Below, piece by piece: positions 16,415-26,800 of a DNA stretch of 64,000 bases. The notes beneath the pieces are model-generated. The model was given only the letters and a program-made list of their open reading frames with translations. It had not been told where the DNA came from and did no database searches. This stretch comes from Candidatus Heimdallarchaeota archaeon (lineage in GTDB: Archaea > Asgardarchaeota > Heimdallarchaeia > Heimdallarchaeales > Heimdallarchaeaceae): positions 124,001 to 188,000 of the forward strand of contig JAHLWR010000006.1 in NCBI GenBank assembly GCA_019057815.1, given 5' to 3'. Position 1 is the stretch's first letter; the number at the start of each line of letters is the position of its first letter. The position numbers and the translations under genes were made by a program.

Positions 16415-18103
16415 ATGATGGTAATAAAGACTATTGAAAGAATTAAGAAAACCTTACCTGAAGTTGAACACGTAATTCTATTTTATAATGATGGTACAGT
16501 TTACCAAACAACGTTTGAACAATTCGAAGAATCGGTCAATATACCTAAACTTGGTGAGAATCTATCTGAATTACTCACACATTTACGTACGTTATATTCA
16601 CTTAGTAATTATAAGTTCAAGGGCTTTAATCAACTCCTATTTAATACAGATGATATAAGTGTTTTAATTATAAAACTAGGTGAAGATAGTAACCTTGCGC
16701 TATTTTACCGAACAACCATGGAGAAAGAAGAACTTCAACTAGAATCTATTCAACGTTATCTTGTTAGGATTCAAAAGTTGACAGATATTGGAAGAATAGA
16801 ATTAATAGAACGAGAAATAAAGGCTAATAAAAAGTTTCTTAAGGAGTTACACGGTGAATTAGATAAAAAATTAGAAAAACATAAATCTATACAGAGTCTG
16901 CTGGTAGTATCAACAAATGATCAGAACAACATTGAAAAAATTGAGCAAGATATAGAAGATATAACAATTGAAATTACAAAAAAAGAGAGTGAAGAATACC
17001 TAAAAGATGAACAAATAGAAAAATTAAATGAAAAGTTAAAATCAGAAAAGGAGCAAATTCAGTTAGTTATTCAAGAAATAAAGCTTAAAAAGGAGAATGT
17101 AAGAGATTTAAACAAAAGCTTAAAAGAAAGAAGACAAAAGCTAAGAAACTTAGAAAACATACTTGATGAGGAAAAAGAAGAAGATAAAATCAAGAAGAAT
17201 ATTGAGGAAATCGAAGTTCTAGAAAGCGATATTGAAAAAGCTAAAACGCAAAAGAAAGAGGAAGAAGCCCAATTAGAATCTCTACAGATAAAATTAGAGG
17301 AAGAGGAAAAAAGAATAGTTCAAGCAATTCAATCAAAAAAGGATTTAGAAAAGGAAAAGCAAGAACTATATAAGGAATTGGAAGAGAAAATAGAGAATGA
17401 GAGGAAACTCAAAATCAAGATTGAATTGAAAAAAGATGATGATAAGCTTGAAGAAGTAGAAGGTGAAAAAATAGAACGCTTAAAACTACATATGAAAGAA
17501 GTTAAGGATAGTGCCGCTGAAAAAAATGAACAAATAAAAGATTTGAAAACAAGAGTGGAAGACATAGAAAAGAAAATTGAAAAAATTAAAAAAGACGAAT
17601 GTAATCGATTAAGAGACAAAGAAGACTTAGAAAAATGTATTGAAAATGTAAATGAGAAATTGCTAGATTTAAAAACACAACTAGAAGAAGTAGAAGTAAA
17701 CGAGAAAAAAGCGAATAAATTAGAGAAGGAAATAGAGAAATGCAATGACGAAATAAAAAATTATCAAGAAACTGTTAGGCATAACGAAAAAACCGAACCA
17801 AAGGCGAAGGAGCAATTAAGTGAGTTGCAGGATCAAGTGGAGAAGGAAAGAGGGAGAATAAATCGAGCAGAGCAAGAAGTAGATCTTAAAGATAAACAAA
17901 TACAAGAATTATATCGACAAGTAGAAGCAGAAATAGAAATACAGAAAGTTCTTATCGATAGACAAGATAAAGAAAGTGAATATAGGAAATCTCGAAAAAT
18001 ATCAGAAGAAATAGATGATTTGAATAATGAGATTAAAACTGTGAGAGAGGCTATAAAAACTAATCTTGAAGAAATAGAAGAATTGGAAAAGAAATTAGAA
18101 TAG
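16415..18103 (+). CDS. Roadblock/LC7-like domain fused to a long coiled coil
   Basis: 562 aa. Residues about 15-105 look like a Roadblock/longin-type alpha/beta domain: a strand HVILFYNDGTVYQTTF, a helix LSELLTHLRTLYSL, then strands FNQLLFNTDDISVLIIKLG and NLALFYR. From about residue 125 to the end the sequence is almost entirely heptad-repeat Glu/Lys/Leu/Ile, an uninterrupted coiled coil of over 400 residues (around 60 nm if fully extended). Roadblock domains bind Ras-like and Rag/Mgl-type GTPases and are expanded in Asgard archaea. A Roadblock head on a very long rod suggests a GTPase-linked tether or scaffold. The Roadblock call is from pattern only, without alignment. Eight nt after the transporter gene. 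Confidence 0.65.
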   Translation: MMVIKTIERIKKTLPEVEHVILFYNDGTVYQTTFEQFEESVNIPKLGENLSELLTHLRTLYSLSNYKFKGFNQLLFNTDDISVLIIKLGEDSNLALFYRTTMEKEELQLESIQRYLVRIQKLTDIGRIELIEREIKANKKFLKELHGELDKKLEKHKSIQSLLVVSTNDQNNIEKIEQDIEDITIEITKKESEEYLKDEQIEKLNEKLKSEKEQIQLVIQEIKLKKENVRDLNKSLKERRQKLRNLENILDEEKEEDKIKKNIEEIEVLESDIEKAKTQKKEEEAQLESLQIKLEEEEKRIVQAIQSKKDLEKEKQELYKELEEKIENERKLKIKIELKKDDDKLEEVEGEKIERLKLHMKEVKDSAAEKNEQIKDLKTRVEDIEKKIEKIKKDECNRLRDKEDLEKCIENVNEKLLDLKTQLEEVEVNEKKANKLEKEIEKCNDEIKNYQETVRHNEKTEPKAKEQLSELQDQVEKERGRINRAEQEVDLKDKQIQELYRQVEAEIEIQKVLIDRQDKESEYRKSRKISEEIDDLNNEIKTVREAIKTNLEEIEELEKKLE

Positions 18104-18198
18104 GTTAACAAAAATTAAGATTTCTTTCAAAGTACTTTTTAAGATTATTATGAATAACAATGTTTTTTACTATTATCTAGTTCTATTCTTAGATTGCA

Positions 18199-19998
18199 AT
18201 GAGCGAAAAAGAGGATATTTCGTGGGATTTAACTGGTATGTTCTCCAGTACTGAAGACCCTGAAATCAATGAAACGATGGAAACTCTAGCAAAACGCGCA
18301 GATGATTTCATAATAAAATACAAAGGAAAAATTTCAACTCAAGGTTTTGCTGCAGAAGATATGTTGAAATTAATCAGTGAATATGAAGATTTCCTTGCTG
18401 ATTTGTTCGAAGTAAATCAATTTGCAAGTCTTTCCTTCTCAGCAAATATGACAATAAAAGAAAACCAAGTTTTGTATAACAAATCAAGGGATTTTTCAAC
18501 TACAATACAAAAAAAATTGACATTCATCGACCTTGAAATTGGACAGCTCTTATGCGATAAGGAAGATATGATTTCTGACCCTAAAATGGGTGATTATAAG
18601 CACTATCTTGAGAAATTAAGTAGAAAACACACATACAAATTGTCAGAGGTTGAAGAACAGCTAGTTCTCGAAAAAGATAGGTATGGAGTGCAGGGTTGGC
18701 ATGAAATACAAAGCAAATGGTTGAATACCAGAATGTTCGAAGTTGAAGTCGAAGGCGAACTCAAAAAACTACCTTATGGTGAGGCAAATGGTTTACTTAA
18801 TCATCCTAATAGAGCAACGAGAAGATCAGCGAATAAATCAATATATGGCTTGTTGGGAAAAGATGAAGAAATTTTTTCAACTGCTATTAGGAATATTTGT
18901 GGAGATTGGGTAACTATTGCTAAAAGAAGAAAATATCCTTCGCAAATGGAACAAAGTCTTTCAGCTAATGATGTAGATCAAGAAACCATCGATAATTTGA
19001 TGAAAGCTATCGAAGATCATGTAGTTCTATATCAAAGATATCTAAAATTAAAAGCAAAAATTATGAACCTACCAAAACTCAGTTGTGAGGACGTAATTGC
19101 TCCTTTACCTGATGCTCCACCAACAACTTACACATGGGAAAAAGCTCAGGAACTCGTCAAGAAAGCTTATGGGAATTTTGATGAATCGTTCTTAGAAGTC
19201 GCAAAAGAAATGTTTGAAAAGAGCCATATAGATGCAAGACCAAGATTCGGAAAAAGGAATGGAGCCTTTTGTTCAACATGGTATAAGGGTAAAACTTCTT
19301 TCATTTTACAGACTTTTACGGGGACGCTGGCAAACATCTACACATTAGCTCATGAATTAGGACATGCAGTACATGGGTATAAGGTAACGAGAAACCAAAC
19401 AATAGTAAACGCAAGGTATCCAATGGTAGCAGCAGAAACAGCTTCAATATTTGGAGAGTTATTGTTAACACGGCTTTTGCTAAGTGAAGCCGAAACTAAA
19501 GAAGAGAAGAAAACCATTCTTTCAAGAGTTCTGGACGGAGCGGGAATGGCACTCTTTCAAGTGAGTTCAAGATTGTGGTTTGAACAGAGTATGTACGATG
19601 CAATAGAAAAAGGACAATTTTTGGATGGTAAGACCATATCCAAACTATGGCTGGCAGGGCGAGATAAGGTATATGGAGACGCAGTAGAGTGGTTTGAGGA
19701 AATGGATTGGGAATGGACAATGAAAGGGCATTATTACATGCCTAACTTCAGATTCTACAATTATCCATATGTATTTGGGCAACTGTTTACCTATGCACTC
19801 TATCAAGTATATCAAAAAGAAGGAGAAGCATTCATTCCAAAATTCAATGCGATGTTGGAAGCAGGAGGAAGTAAGTCGCCAAAAAAAATGGCTGAAATGG
19901 TAGGATTAGATATAACAAAACCCGAGTTTTGGTCGCTAGGAATGAAACAATATGAATATTTTGTAAACGAACTAGAAAAGTTAGTAGAAGATAATTAA
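18199..19998 (+). CDS. pepF: Oligoendopeptidase F (M3 family metallopeptidase)
   Basis: 599-aa cytosolic zinc peptidase, normal length. The zinc motif HELGH lies at H385-E386-H389 (LAHELGHAVHG), with the downstream third ligand in AAETASIFGE near residue 415. The N-terminal helical oligopeptidase domain includes the AxxLSANDVDQETI region. C-terminal features include HYYMPNFRFYNYPYVFG, with the conserved tyrosine/histidine of the M3 active site. It degrades short peptides of about 7-17 residues. No signal peptide. The gene stands alone, with its own 95-nt upstream spacer. Confidence 0.93.
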   Translation: MSEKEDISWDLTGMFSSTEDPEINETMETLAKRADDFIIKYKGKISTQGFAAEDMLKLISEYEDFLADLFEVNQFASLSFSANMTIKENQVLYNKSRDFSTTIQKKLTFIDLEIGQLLCDKEDMISDPKMGDYKHYLEKLSRKHTYKLSEVEEQLVLEKDRYGVQGWHEIQSKWLNTRMFEVEVEGELKKLPYGEANGLLNHPNRATRRSANKSIYGLLGKDEEIFSTAIRNICGDWVTIAKRRKYPSQMEQSLSANDVDQETIDNLMKAIEDHVVLYQRYLKLKAKIMNLPKLSCEDVIAPLPDAPPTTYTWEKAQELVKKAYGNFDESFLEVAKEMFEKSHIDARPRFGKRNGAFCSTWYKGKTSFILQTFTGTLANIYTLAHELGHAVHGYKVTRNQTIVNARYPMVAAETASIFGELLLTRLLLSEAETKEEKKTILSRVLDGAGMALFQVSSRLWFEQSMYDAIEKGQFLDGKTISKLWLAGRDKVYGDAVEWFEEMDWEWTMKGHYYMPNFRFYNYPYVFGQLFTYALYQVYQKEGEAFIPKFNAMLEAGGSKSPKKMAEMVGLDITKPEFWSLGMKQYEYFVNELEKLVEDN

Positions 19999-20199
19999 TA
20001 TCAGTTGTCTCTTTACTATCATTTTGATAACAAAAGAACATGGATTATCTTAAAGGTACAATAAAGGCAAGAATATTGATAATGAGATTTTGTCGTTGTG
20101 TTCTTAGAATCAGCTTCCTAGGGGTGCTAGTAATGCTAGTATCATTTCAAGAACAAACTATTTAAGACAATTAGCTATTAATTTATTAGGTGTTATTGA

Positions 20200-20778
20200 G
20201 TGGATTTTGAACAAGAAAATAACAAAGAAAAAATAGTTGAGAACCTTATAGTTAGTATTAACAATGATCTTGACGATGGTCAACTAAAAGAAATTTTACA
20301 AGAAATTATAAATGAGGATGAAAAGGTTGTTTTACAATTTTCAAAGCAAATAGCAACTAAAATTGATCAAATAAGTAATCTTGACAAAATTGGTTTTTGT
20401 CTTTCCGTTCTTAGTTTAAAAAGTAAGTTGGTATCCTTTTCTGTAGTCAATAATATTGATATTGAAATACTAAAAAATAAAATAGATCAAAATAACATTT
20501 TTAGAATAAGAGACTTAATAATCGCAATAATTAAGATAAGTGAGGAAATAGCCTTACAATTAGTAGGGAATTTGGCTAGGAGAATCGATCAAACGAAAGA
20601 CATGGTGGCTATAGCTTACTGTATTTGCGATATTGAGAAAGTGAGTGAAAAGGTAGCATATGCACTAGTTGACCAAATAGACTTTGAACGTAACTTGAAG
20701 ATGATGAAAGGGAAGGGAGATATTGAACATTTATCTAATCATAAAGGTGGTCACTACTATGTAAGATTTACTGAATAA
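20200..20778 (+). CDS. Helical-repeat protein of unknown function
   Basis: 192 aa from GTG 20200. I do not recognise a family. The sequence is all-helical, with a loosely repeated unit of about 40 residues (KQIATKIDQISNLDKIGFC / GNLARRIDQTKDMVAIAYC), each pairing an amphipathic helix with an I-D-Q-hydrophobic turn. This suggests a HEAT/ARM-like or related alpha solenoid. The last 30 residues are polar and basic (KGKGDIEHLSNHKGG). No signal peptide. It is convergent with the giant surface-protein operon and shares the 93-nt AT-rich spacer at 20779-20871, where both transcripts must end. Confidence 0.6.
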   Translation: MDFEQENNKEKIVENLIVSINNDLDDGQLKEILQEIINEDEKVVLQFSKQIATKIDQISNLDKIGFCLSVLSLKSKLVSFSVVNNIDIEILKNKIDQNNIFRIRDLIIAIIKISEEIALQLVGNLARRIDQTKDMVAIAYCICDIEKVSEKVAYALVDQIDFERNLKMMKGKGDIEHLSNHKGGHYYVRFTE

Positions 20779-20871
20779 TTAAAGAAATAAATTTTTAATT
20801 AAATATAATTTTAAGGGAGTAATTTAGAAAAAGAGGGTGAGAAGAAAATAAAAAGATATATTCTTTTAGTA

Positions 20872-23800
20872 TTATTTTCTTGATATTCGATCCCATTGTT
20901 TCATAAATTCTTGAACATTAACCCAAGAAATGATCCATCTAGCATTAGATAATGCGTTCTTATTAGTACCAAATGTTGATTGAAAATCATCAAACATTTT
21001 AGACATTGCATTAAATTTATCGCTGATACTTGCTCTTGCTCCTATTTCTCGTAATGATTCCCAAGCATTTACTAGAGCCATCCCTGTCCATAGTTCAAAC
21101 TTATTCCATGGTGTAGTATTGTCATTTATTGCTTTAAGTTGTTTTTCTGAACGTACTAATTCATATAACACATGGTAGAACTTTGCAGTCTCCGAAACCA
21201 CAAATCCTATTTCTCGTCCATTTGCATCTTTTCTTATTAATCTGTTTGGAACCGTTGCAAAGGGGTTTAGTGCTAATTGTATCGCTTTCAATATATTATA
21301 TTCTGTAGTATCTTTTGCAGTATCCTTAATTTTTTCGTCAATATACTCAGCATAACTTAACTTCTTTTGTGTTGATGCTTGTCTGACAGTTTGTCTATAA
21401 TACTCTATAGCAATACTTTCCTTATTTGTTGCTAATTTAACAAAAAGTGGGGTATCATCTTTCCAAACTATCACGTCTTTGCCAAATTCCTGTTCCATTA
21501 TACTTCTACTCACTGGTCTCCATTGTCCCCCATTGGTGATAGCATCATATATTCTGGATATGAATGGGGCGATAAGAATGTTTGCTAGTTTTTTATATTC
21601 AAGTTCATTTAAGATTGAATCTGGACCTCTTCCGAATGTATATCCGTGCTGACCCATACGCATTATTTCTACTATTATATCAATCATTTCTTTTATTGTT
21701 TTAATTTGATCTGTATTTGATATATATTTACCTTCAGAATAATATCTTTTATTAGATAGATAGATTTGGAGGGCACCCTTTAATTCGATTTCATTATCGA
21801 GTATGTCCCTAACAGTTAACTCTTGGGGTGTTAACGTCCCTTTATATATATCATATGTTTGTTTTATTTTCTCATGTGCGTTCTCTTTATTGAAATAATA
21901 AGGCCCAAATTTGCATCTTCTTGGTATTTCATCTTTTAACAGAGCATATTTTAATAACCTCCTCGCACCAGGTATTGACCAACCTAATCTCGTGGGGCTT
22001 CCTTCTTCAGTTTGTGTTCTGAAAGGAGTATCAAATGGCATTTCACCATCATTTCCAAAACTTATACTTTTTGTTTCTATGTTTTCTATTGCATTGATAA
22101 TATACTGATCTAAGGTTCCACCCTTATTATACTCTTTTAAGTATTCTAGTTTTATTATATTAGTACCTTCGGTTTGTATATACTCTTCATTACTTGTATA
22201 AACTTTTGGAGCGTTACTCTTAGTCATTTGTGACATATGTGATATTAAGTCATCTAGACAGATTCGGTCTTCTTCTCCTATTTTTCTCTTTGATATTTCA
22301 AGAAATTGCATAATATTCCCTTGAGAGTTTCTAACCACTATACATTGCGTACTACCACCTGCATACAGTGTTGTTTCAGCTAATCTTATTAAAAGAACAG
22401 TAGATGATACTGCACTTACAAGATTATTTATTTTTCCCATTTCTTCTAATTTCTTTATTTGGTCTTGGAACCTTTTGTTTGTAGTTCGCATATGGGTATT
22501 TTCACTATCTATATTTTTTGTCGATATAGTGATTTTTTCTCCCAACATTTGGTCCATTTCCGAGTCAAAATCCAACGAACCTTGGACATTCATTAACATT
22601 TTATCAGTAGTACTATAGCGTCCTACACTGCTAGTATAGTCAGTAAAAGCATTTGCACCATAAAGAAGTTCTGCTCTAGTCCTTCTACTGCTTTGTGGTG
22701 TTTCAAACATCCCATTTTCATTCGTTTGACGTTGTAATAGTAATGATGTATGTGTATCTACATTTGGTGAATAGTCAAGGTCGGAATGAGCTTTATGTAC
22801 TGTTTCAAACAGATTTAGTTCCCATCCTCTTCTAGTGTTTACGTTATCATAGTAACCATTTGTAAGTCCGTTAATCAATCCTGTTATCATTTGTCTCTCA
22901 AATTGTTCATTTATTGCCATATATTGTTTCGCTACAGAAGATATAGCGGGTAAGTTATTTTCCATGTTTATATCTAGCACTGTTTTTAATTCATCGATTA
23001 TTTGTGCTCTTAGGTTTTGTGCACTATCAGCTAACCACACACTTCCATCTTGTTTGAAAGTATAGTACTTTCCACTTTCTTCAGCATAAAAAATTGCAGG
23101 CGTAACTTGGTATTTTGTTCCATCTTTTGATTTAAATTCTAGTACGTTTCTATGTGTAGGATTGTTTGAACGAACAAATGATTCAGCATGAAGATTTATG
23201 CTTGATGTCTTACCATCAAATTCTACTTCAGTTATCTCTGTAGTTGTACCTGGTAATCTTATTGAATAGACTTCAGTATGGGCTCTATATTTTATCATGT
23301 CAATGTTTGTGCCTAGATTGTCCGAAGAATGAGAAAGATGGAGTCTATAATCGCTGGGGGTTCCTCCGCTATCATACTCAATGATAAAACCATTTTCATC
23401 CCTAATAGGAGCTAATTCTCCTTGTGCAAAAGCGGTTAAATCAGATATAATGGCTTGTTTTTGTAAGTGTTGAATGATATTATACCCAGCATCCGCGTTT
23501 TTAGCATCTAATGCAACAATAAGATCTGCTACTGTCCATCTATTATTTTTTCCTGGGAAGACATCGTATTCTCTCTGTACTGTACCTATAATATTTTTTG
23601 TGTTTAGTGTTCCACCATTAGGTGTAGAATATTGTTTAACGAATAATTCATTTTTTTCTGTTACGCCATATATTATACCCGCATGTCTTAAGAAAGATTG
23701 TGCATCTAGAGATAATTCATTCACAAATATGGTGTTTTTAGTACCAGTCAAATCACTTATGCTGTATTCACCTGAATAACATTTAGCTTCAACGTTTATC

Positions 23801-26800
23801 ATAACATCAATTTGTTCATAAGTTATTGTTGTCTTATGTGTTTCAGAATTATAATGATATGTAGGAATAAGCTTCTTACCTGCTATGAACGCATCTTTAC
23901 CTTGTTTTTCTCCATGATATTTTTGGTCATCGGTTTTTTCAAACAACCATTTCAAGGATTCTGTTGTAACTCTTCCTGTACCATCTACTTCGAAAGAAGG
24001 AATAATATCAGTAACTTTACCATTTTCATCAACTACAGCTCTCAACCAAGGACTTATCAAATCGTTTGAAGGCAAATCTTTTTCCGCACGATCGTGAATT
24101 GTATGTTCGACTTTTTCCATCATTTGTTGTTTTAGAAGTGGTTCTTGTAAGACCATCATATCTCTGTAGAAAGTTGATGCAAAATGTATCTTTTCTTTAG
24201 AACCAGTATGTTCGAATCTGAACTCATAATAAAGGTTCATCATTTCCTGTACTAGGTTTCTAAAACCTATCTTATATATATCATTAGTATTGTATTTTTT
24301 ACTTTTTTTAACCCATTCAATAAAATCTTTATATCCAGCTTGTTCTGATTCCACCCATTTTCCAAACTCCTTCATAGAGACTTTCTGACCAACATTGTTT
24401 AGAAAGTCGTCAGTGATTACTTGTTCGAGATCTTGAGCTTTTTTAATAATGTATAACATATCAAAGAGAGGGGTATTTTCATAATCCTCTGCAGAAGACC
24501 ATTTTATGAAATTATTAACAGGAACATTTCCAGGTATTATTTTATCAAGAGGAATTAGAACCCTACCATCACTTGTAGTTATGAAAGAAGATTGTTTAGA
24601 TGTAGTATCTTTCATTATCCAAATATTTAGAAGTTCATCTTCTGGCTTTGTTCCTGAATCTTCCCAATACCTTTCATGTGCAGACATCCACTCTTTCGTA
24701 ATGTCTCCCTTTTTAACAGTATCTCGAAGCTCTTGAATATACGTTTCGTCATAGATTATTCCACGTGAGGTTACACTTCTAAGATACTGTAGATAGAAGT
24801 TCAGTCTTTCTCTTTCACAAATAGACTCTTTAAAAAGTTCTTTATAAGTAGGCCTTTTTGGTTCACTTTCATCTACAGGATTAACTTTATAGTTTTCTAT
24901 TTCAATACTGCCATCTGTAGGAACATCTGTATTCAAACTAAATTTATAATTAGGTGGTGGTACGTAATGATCCCAATCTTCAATTTCTATACCAAGAGTG
25001 GGCAAGATACTTTCTAGTTCACTTATATCTTGGAGATCATACATCCATTCCATGACATTATGGAACCAGAAAGTATGACCAAATGATTGACCTAATTTCC
25101 AAGCATTATTTCCTCTTAATTTCTGAGGATCCATTCCTGAAACTATTCTCGCTAGTTTTGTCTTGCTCAATGGACGCATCTTGCAGAAAAGTTGTAATCC
25201 AGTCATAACAAGAGCTTCAGGAAGTCCCATTACCCCTCCTAAAACTTTTTGATAAAGCATTTGAGGGAGAAATATACCCCAATTAAGAAATTGCATTACT
25301 GCACTGGCTGTTAGAAGGGAGTAGAGTTTCCTATTTCTAATGGTTTTTTGAATATTCTTGTTGTTTTCCCAAACATCAGAAATAGTTTCGAATCCATCTC
25401 TCACTATCTTCCTTTGGGGATGAACAGGAACAGAAAGTTTAGGAGACAAACCTAAATCTTTCATATCCTCAGTAACTTGACCCATGTATTTCCTCCATGC
25501 TTGTCCATCTTTCAGCTGTTGTTGTAAGACGTTTTGAGCTTCTGCAATTGGATCAGGACCACGACTGACTAATGCAGCAATATCTCCAGGTATTTGAGCC
25601 ATAGCAAGTCTTCGATAAAAATCATCAGGATCAAGGAACATATCTCTGATATCTTGCCATAAAGCAATAATGTCGAATTTAGCTAGAAACATTTCCATTA
25701 CTCCCATAAAAGTAGACTCTCCCATTCCAAGACCAAAACCTCCGGGAAGTATGGCATTATCACTTAATCCCATAAACCACTCATAATGCCAAGTAGAGTC
25801 AGGATTTGATTCATCATCATAAACTTTGTAAATGACTATATCAGATTCTCTTACTGTTCCATCGGGAAGATAATTAGAGGAATTGTTCTTGGTGAAAGGA
25901 ACATAAATAGAACTTGTATTAGCGCCAACAGTTTCACTAATGGAAACCACAAATCCAAGATTGCGTAAAAGTTCAGCTGCTGCTGCAACACGCGTATCAT
26001 TACTCTCCCAATGTTCGTCATCATAAAAACCGATTTCATAATTGCCATTACCTTGTTCTTTTTGAACATACAATCGTGCAAAATTAACTAAAAGAGCCAT
26101 AAAGGCGTTTTCTTCTCCCACTTGCCATTCATGAGAACCAAAATGTTCGTCAACAAATTCAACGTTATGAGCTCTATAATTTAAATGTAATAGTTCATCA
26201 GTATTGGAATTAACAAATGGATATTCATAAACACTTGAACCCCCAGTACATCCCCCGATCGTCAAAACCCAAAACAGTAGAAAAGTAAATTTTCTAAGTA
26301 TAGCTAGTTGAGTATCAGCATCACCGGACATAGATTTAACACCTGCTTTAGCCCATCCAGCAATGGCTTTCCAAGCAATAGTTAATTTCTTCCAAATATT
26401 CTGGAAGAATCCAGAAACACTCTGCCAAGAACGTTCGGCTACACCTTTCAAATAAGCCATTTTATTGTTGAAACTGAGTTCATGGGAGAACAAAACATTA
26501 AATGTTGTTGTAATGAACTTCCAAGCATCAGAGAACCAAGCAACTATTTTATCAATCATCACTTGGAATTGGTAAGTTAGCCCCTCAGCTATGAAATTAG
26601 GATAATTGAGCATATCAAGAACGATCATCCCTACAAAGAGAGCTCCTTCAATCCACAGACCTATAACAAAAGCACTACCTATCATCCCCATAAATGGTAA
26701 CCCAACAGTTGCTAAGTATGGACATACAACAAATCCTACAAGATAAGTAACAAACATTAATCCTGCCATAATCGCATAAGCATCCTTATGTTCCCAAATG

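Noticed and set aside
20040-20165. 41-codon ATG frame with a hydrophobic C-terminal half before the helical-repeat gene
   Set aside because: No expression signal and unremarkable composition; kept only as a note.
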